DNA of 17,981 nucleotides from an uncultured Collinsella sp. (GTDB lineage Bacteria; Actinomycetota; Coriobacteriia; Coriobacteriales; Coriobacteriaceae), in assembly GCA_900547765.1 (NCBI GenBank), contig URIA01000048.1, positions 1 to 17,981 of the forward strand, written 5' to 3'. Every line of letters begins with the position of its first letter. Within the stretch, counting starts at the first letter, position 1. A program made the position numbers and the translations under genes. This document shows positions 8,202-15,198 of this stretch, in pieces. The notes under the pieces were generated by a model that saw only the letters and a list, made by a program, of their open reading frames with translations, made no database searches and was not told where the DNA came from.

Positions 8202-8780
8202 ATCTCAATCTGTAACGGGTGGAGTCCTAAAACCTTTCTTACCGTTACAGATGAAGATGAACGGTCGGACCGCCGGGCCAATGTCTCGATCTGTAACAGT
8301 AACTCGGCAAAATCCGTCCCAGATGTTACAGATCGAGACAAACCGTTCCCTCCCCGACTTCAATCTCAATCTGTAACACCTAGGCCTGATATTCCCTCCT
8401 TACTGTTACAAATCAAGACAAACGATGACCCCGCCAGTCATATGTCTCGATCTGTAACATCTACTCAACTAAAACGGGTCTACCTGTTACAGATTTAGAC
8501 ACAGAAAAACTCCCGATCCCAATATCTAAATCTGTAACAGTTAGGGCCCAAATACCCTTCCACCTGTTACAGATCGAGACAAACGGTCACCCCATCAGAC
8601 CAAAATCTCAATCTGTAACGGTTACCCGGCAAAACGGAACCCGGATGTTACAGATTTAGACGAAGGGTTGACCCATCAGGCCAATGTCTCGATCTGTAAC
8701 AACTAGACCCCAAATCCCCCTCTTCCTGTTACAGAACGAGACGAACGTTCGACCGTGGACTCAGCATCTCGATCTGTAAC
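8202..8780. repeat. BIME-like array of a 15-bp motif in alternating orientation (7.5 units)
   Basis: Fifteen copies of a 15-bp motif alternate strictly in orientation. Forward copies (RTCTCRATCTGTAAC type) start at 8202, 8283, 8363, 8444, 8524, 8605, 8686 and 8766. Reverse copies (GTTACAGATCGAGAC type) start at 8244, 8325, 8405, 8486, 8566, 8647 and 8728. A forward copy is always 27 bp from the next reverse copy; a reverse copy is 23 or 24 bp from the next forward copy; the period is 80 or 81 bp. The TCTGTAAC half is kept in every forward copy, while the other half varies (CGA, CAA, TAA). Linkers resemble each other only loosely. Each forward-reverse pair can form a stem with a 27-nt loop. 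The array is the main content of the 861-bp gap between 8110 and 8972. The rest of that gap (8781-8939) is GC-rich, has one weak inverted repeat (GACCGCG...CGCGGTC) and no gene I can support. Confidence 0.93.
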
Positions 8781-8939
8781 GGGTAACGGCATCGACCGCG
8801 AGCTTGGGTGGTGGTGCCCGCGGTCTGGCGAGGACGACATCCGTGCTGGGTCTTCCCTCGCCTGCCGTTGGCGGATGTTGCGGGGCTGTTCGCCGCATTG
8901 CCGCCGCACTGGGGGTGTGCAGACCGTAGGATAGTCTTA

Positions 8940-8954
8940 TTGACAGCCTGTCAA
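8940..8954. promoter_or_regulatory. palindromic operator candidate before the redox operon
   Basis: TTGACAGCCTGTCAA is a perfect 7+1+7 palindrome ending 17 bases before the GTG start of the GlpA-like gene. Its size and position suit a dimeric repressor. TTGACA matches a -35 box, but the matching -10 would fall in the ribosome-binding site, so the palindrome is more likely a protein site. No convincing promoter was found just upstream. Confidence 0.45.
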
Positions 8955-8971
8955 CTGGTCTGGGAGGCACT

Positions 8972-10429
8972 GTGACAGAAACGTTTGATATCGCGATTGT
9001 GGGCGCGGGCATCACCGGATGCGCCATCGCGCGACAGCTCGCGCGGTATGACTTGTCCATTTGCGTGGTCGAGGCGGCCAACGATATTGCGTTGGGCGCG
9101 TCGAAGGCCAACGGCGGCCTGGTGCATGCCGGCTACGACCCAGCGCCTGGCACGGTGAAGGCGCAGGTCAACGCCCGCGGCTGCGAACTCTACGGTACGT
9201 GGGCGCAGGAGCTGGGCTTTTTGTTCCGCCGCACCGGGTCGATGGTGCTGGGCTTTAACGACCAGGACCGCGCGCATCTGGTGCAGCTGCGGCGCAACGG
9301 CTTGGCGAACGGCGTGCCCGAGCTGTCGATCATCGGGCCCGAGCGCATCCACGAGTTGGAGCCGCGCGCGAGCGCCGAGGCAACATGCGCGCTGTGGTGC
9401 CCCTCGACCGGTTTTGTCGACCCATTTGAGGTTGCCATCGCCGCGCTGGAAAACGCTGTCGCCAACGGGGTGACGTTTATGCGATCCACGCCGGTGGAGT
9501 CGATTGAGGTTGCCAACCAAGGCGCTGAGGCCGTGCGCTTTACGCTGACGACGCCCGCCGGCGATGTGCGCTGCCGCTACCTCATTAACGCCGCGGGCAA
9601 CGGCGCCGCGGACATCTCGCATATGGCGGGCGCCGAGGAGTTCCAGATGGTCTGGCGCCAGGGCAACATCGTGGTGCTGGACAAGGAGCCGCGCACACTC
9701 ATGCCGCTCTACCCCGTGCCGACGCCGGTGTCGAAGGGCGTCATCGTCACGGGCACCGTGCACGGAAACACAGTGATCACCGCGACGGCCGCCATTCGCG
9801 AGCCGGGCGACACGCAAACCTACGCGGGCGATGTGAACGCACTGCTAACCGGCGCGCGCAAGCTGGTGCCCGATCTGGACACGCGCCGCGTGGTGCGCGC
9901 ATTTGCCGGCGGTCGTCCGGTCATTAAGGGGACGAACGACTTCTTTATTGGGCAGTCGACCGTAGTGCCGGGGCTGTTCCAAGCGGCAGGCATTCAGTCG
10001 CCGGGCGTGGCGAGTGCACCGGCCATTGCCGAGCACATGGAGCAGGTGATGCGCGAGGCTGGTGTGGAGCTGCGCGAACGGGCCGACTGGAATCCGATTC
10101 GCCGCGCACCGGACGACTTTGACCGTGCGCCGCTTGCGCGCAAGGAAGAACTAATCGAGTCCGACCCCGCGTGGGGACAAATCGTCTGCCGCTGCGAGAC
10201 GGTGCCCGAGGCCGAGATTGTCGCCGCCATTCGACGCCACCCAGGCGCAGTTTCGGTCGAGGGCGTCAAACGCCGCTGCCGTGCGGGTATGGGTCGATGC
10301 CAGAGCGGTTTTTGCCAGAGCCGCGTGGTGGCGATTATGGCGCGCGAGCTGGACTGCGAGCCCAGCGAGGTATTGCTGGAGGATGCCGGTTCTTGGCTGG
10401 TCGAGGGACCTTTGAAGGGGGTGCGCTAG
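8972..10429 (+). CDS. GlpA-like FAD-dependent oxidoreductase with C-terminal BFD-type [2Fe-2S] domain
   Basis: The protein has 485 residues. The N-terminal FAD-binding fold of the DAO/glycerol-3-phosphate dehydrogenase family opens with IVGAGITGCAIAR (residues 9-21), and its conserved ASKANGGLVHAGYD and RPVIKGTNDFFIG-like segments fit that family. A C-terminal BFD-like domain has cysteines in CRC and RCRAGMGRCQSGFC, expected to hold a [2Fe-2S] cluster, as in anaerobic GlpA. The likely role is oxidation of glycerol 3-phosphate or a related hydroxy acid, passing electrons to the next gene's product. The substrate is not proven, and no glycerol kinase or transporter is in the window. The start is GTG at 8972-8974, with GGGAGG four bases before it. 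The stop is one base before the next gene. Confidence 0.87.
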   Translation: MTETFDIAIVGAGITGCAIARQLARYDLSICVVEAANDIALGASKANGGLVHAGYDPAPGTVKAQVNARGCELYGTWAQELGFLFRRTGSMVLGFNDQDRAHLVQLRRNGLANGVPELSIIGPERIHELEPRASAEATCALWCPSTGFVDPFEVAIAALENAVANGVTFMRSTPVESIEVANQGAEAVRFTLTTPAGDVRCRYLINAAGNGAADISHMAGAEEFQMVWRQGNIVVLDKEPRTLMPLYPVPTPVSKGVIVTGTVHGNTVITATAAIREPGDTQTYAGDVNALLTGARKLVPDLDTRRVVRAFAGGRPVIKGTNDFFIGQSTVVPGLFQAAGIQSPGVASAPAIAEHMEQVMREAGVELRERADWNPIRRAPDDFDRAPLARKEELIESDPAWGQIVCRCETVPEAEIVAAIRRHPGAVSVEGVKRRCRAGMGRCQSGFCQSRVVAIMARELDCEPSEVLLEDAGSWLVEGPLKGVR

Positions 10430-10430
10430 G

Positions 10431-11807
10431 ATGGCGACGGATATCGAGATGGACGCTGAACGCGACGCCGAGATTGCTGCCGCGGGCGCCGTGCCGACGC
10501 AGGCCTTCGACGTGGTCGTTATCGGCGGCGGACCTGCCGGTATGGCAGCCGCGCTTGCCGCTCACAAGGCCGGCGCGCGGGTGGCCATTGTGGAGCGCGA
10601 GCGGCACATGGGCGGAATCCTCCGCCAGTGCATTCACCCGGGCTTTGGTCTGTCGCACTTTAAGCAGGAACTCACCGGCCCCGAATACGCGCAGCGGTTT
10701 ATCGACCAGGTGCGCGAAGCCGACATTGCGCTGTTCTTGGACAGCATGGTGATTGGGATTGACGGGGGTTCAGGCGCAGCGGACGCAGGCAACGCCGCGA
10801 TCCACACCGTCACGCTTATGAGCCCCACCGGCATGTTGCAGCTCACCGGGCGCGCGGTCGTCCTTGCCATGGGTTGCCGCGAGCGCACCCGCAGCGAGAT
10901 CAAGATTCCCGGCAGCCGACCCGCCGGCGTGTTTACGGCCGGCCTGGCGCAGCGATACATCAATATCGAGAACCTCAAGCCCGGCTCGCGTGCCGTCATT
11001 TTGGGCTCGGGCGACATCGGGCTGATCATGGCGCGCCGCTGCACGCTCGAGGGGATTTCGGTCGAGGGCGTGTACGAGCTCATGCCGTACGCCAACGGCC
11101 TGCGCCGCAATGTGAAGAACTGCCTGGACGACTTTGGCATTCCGCTGCACCTGTCCACCACCGTCACACGCGTGATCGGGCACGACCGCGTTGAGGCCGT
11201 CGAAGTGAGCCAAGTCGACGAGCACCTTGCACCCATTCCGGGAACCGAGCGCGTTGTTCCGTGCGACACGCTACTGCTTTCGGTGGGTCTGATTCCCGAA
11301 AACGAGCTTTCGGTGGGCGCGGGCGTTGAGCTTGACCCGCACACGCGCGGCGCCGTAGTGGACCAGAGTCTGCAAACGGGCGTACCGGGCATTTTTGCCT
11401 GCGGCAACGTGCTACACGTGCACGACCTGGCCGACAACGTGACGACCGAGTCCGAGCGCGCCGGCGCGGCTGCGGCGGCGTGGGCGTTGGGCGGCGACGC
11501 AGGGGCAAACGCCGCGGGCACGGGTTGCCAGCTCACGGTCTCCCCCGCCGGCATCGCAGGCTACGCACTGCCGGGCCGCATTACGACCGTCGGGCTCACT
11601 AAGCTCAACTTCCGCGTACGCCGACCGGTCGATGCCGCCCGCGTACGTATCCTGGCAGGCGACGAGGAACTGTTTGCAGGCAAAGTCCGCCCGTTTAAAC
11701 CGAGCGTCATGGATAGCTTCCCGCTACCGGCAAAGGTGATTCAACGCGCACTCGATATGGGCGTTAGCGAGATAGTCCTGTCCGTCGACCCCGCTGAGGA
11801 GGCATAG
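10431..11807 (+). CDS. FAD/NAD(P)-dependent oxidoreductase partner of the GlpA-like enzyme
   Basis: This 458-residue pyridine nucleotide-disulfide-type flavoprotein has a FAD site, VVIGGGPAGMAAALAA (from residue 29), an NAD(P) Rossmann motif, AVILGSGDIGLIMARR (about 183-198), and an ATG-like VLAMGCRERT segment. Near the N terminus, MGGILRQCIHPGFG (residues 60-73) has one cysteine but no CxxC redox pair, so it is not a thioredoxin reductase. The expected job is to move electrons between the GlpA-like enzyme and NAD(P) or another acceptor; this is inferred from the conserved three-gene neighbourhood. It starts one base after the previous stop, with a GAAGGGGG ribosome-binding site. The first 25 residues are acidic and not part of the fold. 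Confidence 0.88.
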   Translation: MATDIEMDAERDAEIAAAGAVPTQAFDVVVIGGGPAGMAAALAAHKAGARVAIVERERHMGGILRQCIHPGFGLSHFKQELTGPEYAQRFIDQVREADIALFLDSMVIGIDGGSGAADAGNAAIHTVTLMSPTGMLQLTGRAVVLAMGCRERTRSEIKIPGSRPAGVFTAGLAQRYINIENLKPGSRAVILGSGDIGLIMARRCTLEGISVEGVYELMPYANGLRRNVKNCLDDFGIPLHLSTTVTRVIGHDRVEAVEVSQVDEHLAPIPGTERVVPCDTLLLSVGLIPENELSVGAGVELDPHTRGAVVDQSLQTGVPGIFACGNVLHVHDLADNVTTESERAGAAAAAWALGGDAGANAAGTGCQLTVSPAGIAGYALPGRITTVGLTKLNFRVRRPVDAARVRILAGDEELFAGKVRPFKPSVMDSFPLPAKVIQRALDMGVSEIVLSVDPAEEA

Positions 11808-11811
11808 AACC

Positions 11812-12210
11812 ATGGGTGCAAACGAGATCGAAACGCTGCAGTTCAACTGCACCACCTGCCCCTCCGAGTGCCTCCTGACTGTGGAGGTAAAGCGCGGCGC
11901 AGACGGCGCCGTGGCAGAGGTGTACTCCGTAGCCGGCAACAGCTGCCCACGTGGCGATAAGTTCGCGCATCAGGAGCTCACCTGCCCCATGCGCGTGCTT
12001 ACCACCACCGTAACCGTATCCGGCGGCGACGAGGCACTGCTGCCAGTGCGCACATCCGAAGCCATCCCACTGGCACTCCACGCCCAGGTCATGGACCTCA
12101 TCCGCGGTCTGGTCGTCGACGCCCCCATCCGCATGAGCGATGTAGTCCTCCCCAACCTCCTAGACACCGGTACCGACCTCATAGCCAGCATGGACATCGA
12201 CCCAGCCTAA
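11812..12210 (+). CDS. DUF1667 protein, cysteine-rich redox partner
   Basis: This 132-residue protein carries the DUF1667 pattern: CTTCPSEC (C13, C16, C20), CPRG (C45) and CPMRVLTTTV (C58). Five conserved cysteines suggest a metal or iron-sulfur site. The family has no proven function but regularly follows a GlpA-like enzyme and an FAD/NAD(P) oxidoreductase, as here, and is taken to be a small subunit or electron carrier of that complex. ATG at 11812, four bases past the previous stop, has GAGGAGG upstream. Confidence 0.88.
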   Translation: MGANEIETLQFNCTTCPSECLLTVEVKRGADGAVAEVYSVAGNSCPRGDKFAHQELTCPMRVLTTTVTVSGGDEALLPVRTSEAIPLALHAQVMDLIRGLVVDAPIRMSDVVLPNLLDTGTDLIASMDIDPA

Positions 12211-12270
12211 GCAGCTAATTTGGGACGGGGCTCTTTTAGCTACCCCGCCATCCACCCCGCCCCTCCTCAA

Positions 12271-12332
12271 TTGCGGTGAAATAGTTCCTGATTTCCGCCA
12301 AACCCCGGCAAACAGGAACTATTCCACCGCAA
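12271..12332. repeat. palindromic element, copy 1
   Basis: TTGCGGTGAAATAGTTCCTG (12271-12290) is repeated inverted at 12313-12332 with one mismatch and a 22-nt loop. It lies between the DUF1667 gene and the peptidase gene. The arms are the same as those of the element at 13501-13565, but the loop sequence is unrelated. No T run follows, so it is not a classical terminator, though it could slow transcription or protect an mRNA end. Confidence 0.9.
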
Positions 12333-12386
12333 CTTATGTGGGGGCGCTTGGGATACCATGGTGGCAACCTAGCGAAAGGATGTTTC

Positions 12387-13475
12387 ATGGCACATGTCGA
12401 TGAACAGCGTGTGGCGCGCGTGCTCGATGCGCTCGAGGCTCAGCACCCCGGCGCACAGCTGCTCGTAAATGACCCGTGGTCGATCTATTACCTGACCGGC
12501 TTTTATGCCGATATGTTCGAGCGTTTTTGCGGCGTGCTGCTTGCAGGCGGCAGCGAGCCGGTAATCTTGGTCAACGCACTGCATCAGCTGCCCGAGTATG
12601 ACAATGCCCGCGTTGCCTACCACACCGACACCGACGTCGTGGCCGATGCTATCGCACGCGAGGTCGATCCGACCAAGCCACTCGGCATCGACACCGTCAT
12701 GCGCTCCGGCTTTTTGATGCCCCTCATGGATCGCCATGCCGCGAGCGAGTTCTTCCTGGGCGACTTTGCCGTCACCGCAGCACGCACCTACAAGGACGCT
12801 GCCGAGCAGGAGCTCATGCGCGTGTCCTCGGCCGCCAACGACGCCGTGATGGCCGACGCTATCACGCTCGTTCACGAGGGTGTGACGGAGCGCGAGATTG
12901 CCGACCAGATGCTCGGCCTGTACCGCAAGCACGGCTGCGAGGGCTTTAGCTTTCCGCCCATCGTGAGCTTTGGTGCCAACGCCGGCGATCCGCATCACGA
13001 GCCCGACGGCACCGTGCTCAAGCACGGCGACGTGGTGTTGTTCGACATTGGCGGCCGCTATCGCAGCTACTGCTCGGACATGACGCGCACGTTCTTTTGG
13101 GGCGAACCGGACGAGGAGACCGTGCGCATCTACGACATCGTGCGTCGCGCCAACGAGGCCGCCGAGGCGCTCATCGCGCCGGGCGCGCACATGTGCGACC
13201 TGGATCGCGCCTCGCGCGACGTGATTGAGGACGCCGGCTACGGAAAGTACTTCACACATCGCCTGGGTCACTCGATCGGTCTTCAGGACCACGAGCCGGG
13301 CGACGTCTCGCTCGTCAACGAGCAGGTTGTCGAGCCAGGCATGACCTTCTCCATCGAGCCGGGCATCTACCTCCCCGGCCGTACCGGCGTCCGCATCGAG
13401 GACTTGGCCCTCGTCACCGAGACCGGCGTCGAGATTCTCAACGCCTACCCCCACGACCCAGTCCGCCTAGACTAG
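12387..13475 (+). CDS. M24-family Xaa-Pro aminopeptidase/dipeptidase
   Basis: This 362-residue cytosolic metallopeptidase cleaves peptides next to proline (aminopeptidase P or prolidase type; the sequence does not decide which). The N-terminal creatinase-like domain (to about residue 125) is followed by the pita-bread catalytic domain. All five metal ligands are visible: Asp in LFDIGG, Asp in CSDMTRTF, His in HRLGHSIG, Glu in FSIEPG and Glu in VRIEDLAL. The frame is open from 12336, but ATG at 12387 has AAAGGA seven bases upstream and fits the family start. It appears to be a single-gene unit, isolated on each side by a copy of the same palindrome. Confidence 0.93.
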   Translation: MAHVDEQRVARVLDALEAQHPGAQLLVNDPWSIYYLTGFYADMFERFCGVLLAGGSEPVILVNALHQLPEYDNARVAYHTDTDVVADAIAREVDPTKPLGIDTVMRSGFLMPLMDRHAASEFFLGDFAVTAARTYKDAAEQELMRVSSAANDAVMADAITLVHEGVTEREIADQMLGLYRKHGCEGFSFPPIVSFGANAGDPHHEPDGTVLKHGDVVLFDIGGRYRSYCSDMTRTFFWGEPDEETVRIYDIVRRANEAAEALIAPGAHMCDLDRASRDVIEDAGYGKYFTHRLGHSIGLQDHEPGDVSLVNEQVVEPGMTFSIEPGIYLPGRTGVRIEDLALVTETGVEILNAYPHDPVRLD

Positions 13476-13500
13476 CCTGGTCCCCAAGCCCCCAAACTAA

Positions 13501-13565
13501 GTTGCGGTGAAATAGTTCCTGGATGGGCTGCTAGAACCCAAAAACAGGAACTATTTCACCGCAAC
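13501..13565. repeat. palindromic element, copy 2
   Basis: A perfect 21-bp inverted repeat: the left arm at 13501-13521 begins GTTGCGGTGAAATAGTTCCT, the right arm is at 13545-13565, and the loop is 23 nt. It lies in the convergent gap between the peptidase gene and folC, where transcripts from both sides would meet. It differs from copy 1 only slightly in the arms but wholly in the loop. Confidence 0.93.
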
Positions 13566-13580
13566 TGATGAGGGGATGGG

Positions 13581-14924
13581 TTAACGGAGCAGGCCGGCCA
13601 CTTCGCCTGCTAGGGTGATGGTGCCGGCCGCTACGAAGGGCTCGCCCGCAGCCTCGAAGGCTGCGAGGGCCTCGGACACGCTGGGGTACACGCCCGCAAG
13701 CTTATCGGCGTCCACCAGAGCGGCAAGCTCCTCTGCCGGCAGGGCGCGATCGGAATCGGTCTGGGTCACGACCACGCGCGGGAAGGCCGGAATCAGCACG
13801 TCGACGATGCCCGCCACGTCCTTGTCTGCCAGCGCGGCACACAGCAGCGTGGGGCGGTTCTCCACGCACGGATCAATCTCGTCCAGCGCGCTCACAAAGT
13901 TCTCGCAGCTCTGGGGGTTATGGCAGGCGTCGATCAGCTTGAGCGGATCGGTCCCCAGCACATCAAATCGGCCCGGCGTGGGGCAGCCCATAAGCGACGC
14001 ATCGAGCTTGTCATGATCGAGTTCACAGCCCAGATACCCCTCGCACAGCATAATCGCGCACGCGGCATTCTGCGGCTGATACGCCGGCTTAACCATACTC
14101 GACGTATAGATAGCACGCGGAGTAGTGCAGCTAAACTCCACTGTATCGCCCACGTGCTCCGGCACCTTGGTCGTGGCATGGTTCACCACGAGCGGCACAA
14201 TGCCGCACTCGCGACAACGCGCATCCATCACGCGCTGAACACTCGCCTCATGCGTGCCCTCGCCCAAAACAACCAAGCGCCCGGGCTTGATAACCGCAGC
14301 CTTCTCCCCCGCAATGGCCTCGAGCGTGTCGCCCAAAATACGTGTGTGATCGAGTCCGATGCCCGTGATGGCAACGGCGACAGGATCGGTCGCACTCGTG
14401 GCGTCCCAACGTCCGCCCATGCCGACCTCGAGCACGGCGACATCCACCGCGGCCTCGGCAAACACTACAAGTGCGGCAGCCGTCAGCAGGTCAAAAGGCG
14501 TGATGGAATAGGCGCGCTCCCCCGCCGCCACACGACGCGCATTCACGCGACGCCCCGCCTCGACAGCTGCCGAAACGCCACGGGCAAAGGCCTCGTCGCT
14601 CACGACGCGCCCGTCAACCTCCATGCGCTCGGGATAGCGAACAAGCTGCGGCGACGTATACAGCGCGGTCTTGAGTCCCTCACCACGAAGGATAGCAGCC
14701 GAAAAACGCGTAGTCGAAGTCTTGCCATTAGTGCCGGCAACCTGAATGCAATCGAAATACTCATCCGGACGCCCCAACTCATCGAGCATATCGACAACCG
14801 TCTCGAGTAGAGGACCAGCATCCCCAGAAATCCGCCCCGTATCAGCAGCAAGCCCAACAGCCTCATCAAACGAAAGCAGCTCAAACGAGAAAGGAACGAC
14901 ATAAGACCCAGAACGCTTAGCCAT
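13581..14924 (-). CDS. folC: folylpolyglutamate synthase/dihydrofolate synthase
   Basis: This Mur ligase-family enzyme adds glutamate to dihydropteroate and to folates, using ATP, in the cytoplasm. It has 447 residues, normal for FolC. Signatures are the ATP loop AGTNGKTST (residues 63-71), TSPQLVRYPERMEVDG, the LEVGMGGRWDATSATDP segment, ITGIGLDHTRILGDTLEAIAGEKA in outline, TPGRFDVLG, and DACHNPQS in the C-terminal domain. The frame also has an ATG at 14945, but that lies in the T run of a terminator. The ATG at 14922-14924 has GAGGGGA nine bases upstream and is preferred. It shares orientation with valS but is separated from it by a terminator and a nested palindrome, so its transcription source is unclear. 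Confidence 0.93.
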   Translation of the reverse strand: MAKRSGSYVVPFSFELLSFDEAVGLAADTGRISGDAGPLLETVVDMLDELGRPDEYFDCIQVAGTNGKTSTTRFSAAILRGEGLKTALYTSPQLVRYPERMEVDGRVVSDEAFARGVSAAVEAGRRVNARRVAAGERAYSITPFDLLTAAALVVFAEAAVDVAVLEVGMGGRWDATSATDPVAVAITGIGLDHTRILGDTLEAIAGEKAAVIKPGRLVVLGEGTHEASVQRVMDARCRECGIVPLVVNHATTKVPEHVGDTVEFSCTTPRAIYTSSMVKPAYQPQNAACAIMLCEGYLGCELDHDKLDASLMGCPTPGRFDVLGTDPLKLIDACHNPQSCENFVSALDEIDPCVENRPTLLCAALADKDVAGIVDVLIPAFPRVVVTQTDSDRALPAEELAALVDADKLAGVYPSVSEALAAFEAAGEPFVAAGTITLAGEVAGLLR

Positions 14925-14945
14925 AACCCAAAGTCCCCTCAACAT

Positions 14946-14976
14946 AAAAAGAGGCCCGAATCAACAACGAGCCCCT
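14946..14976 (-). terminator. intrinsic terminator directly before folC
   Basis: On the minus strand AGGGGCTCG (14976-14968) pairs with CGGGCCTCT (14958-14950) with two G-T wobbles and a 9-nt loop, and leads into a run of Ts ending at 14946. It would end valS transcripts. Because the folC ribosome-binding site begins only a few bases further on, any promoter for folC placed upstream would also have to pass it. Confidence 0.7.
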
Positions 14977-15020
14977 CCCATACAAAATATCAGCCAAACA
15001 CCGCTTTGCAGCGACCTCAA

Positions 15021-15038
15021 GGCCACAACCAAGTGGCC
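15021..15038. repeat. small hairpin in the folC-valS gap
   Basis: GGCCAC (15021-15026) and GTGGCC (15033-15038) form a perfect 6-bp stem with loop AACCAA. The same GGCCAC/GTGGCC stem recurs at the core of the larger palindrome at 15076-15183, so it may be a decayed relative or a second stem of one folded leader RNA. Confidence 0.5.
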
Positions 15039-15075
15039 CCACCAGGCAGCGGACGCCTCCGTAACCGCCATGGGA

Positions 15076-15183
15076 GCGGTTTGGGGCTTTGCTCGATACA
15101 AGTTCCGCACGAGCCGAAGGCCACTTAATGTGGCCTTCGTGCGAGCAGGACTGTCCGCAGTAGCGAGCAATGCCCCAAACCGC
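15076..15183. repeat. nested palindrome downstream of valS
   Basis: The outer arms, 15076-15099 (GCGGTTTGGGGC...) and 15160-15183 (...GCCCCAAACCGC), match over 22 of 24 positions when inverted. At the centre GAAGGCCAC (15117 region) and GTGGCCTTC form a 9-bp stem around TTAAT. A small GGAC-T-GTCC stem lies at about 15148-15156. The right arm ends 15 bases from the valS stop. The 30 bases 15122-15151 recur inverted at the right edge of the window. No gene overlaps it; it is a genomic repeat element or a structured RNA. Confidence 0.8.
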
Positions 15184-15198
15184 GTCCCCCAGTAACGC

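Noticed and set aside
8202..8780. CRISPR array
   Set aside because: The 15-bp repeats alternate in orientation, and the intervening sequences are loosely related to one another and of fixed, alternating length. CRISPR repeats all point one way and have unrelated spacers. No cas gene is near.
8202..8780. Integron attC sites or cassette array
   Set aside because: The GTTACAG/CTGTAAC ends recall integron core sites, but they do not fit GTTRRRY/RYYYAAC, there are no cassette genes between them, and no integrase is seen.
12213..12240. AGCTAA...TTAGCT inverted repeat as a terminator of the redox operon
   Set aside because: The arms are only 6 bp with a long loop and no T run; the palindrome at 12271-12332 is the better candidate for a transcript boundary.
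12369..13454. 361-codon open frame antisense to the M24 peptidase gene
   Set aside because: The plus-strand frame carries all five metal ligands of the peptidase; the antisense product has no recognisable domain or ribosome-binding site.
13920..14810. 296-codon open frame antisense to folC
   Set aside because: It mirrors folC, whose motifs are clear; the product has unusual Arg/His-rich composition and no family match.
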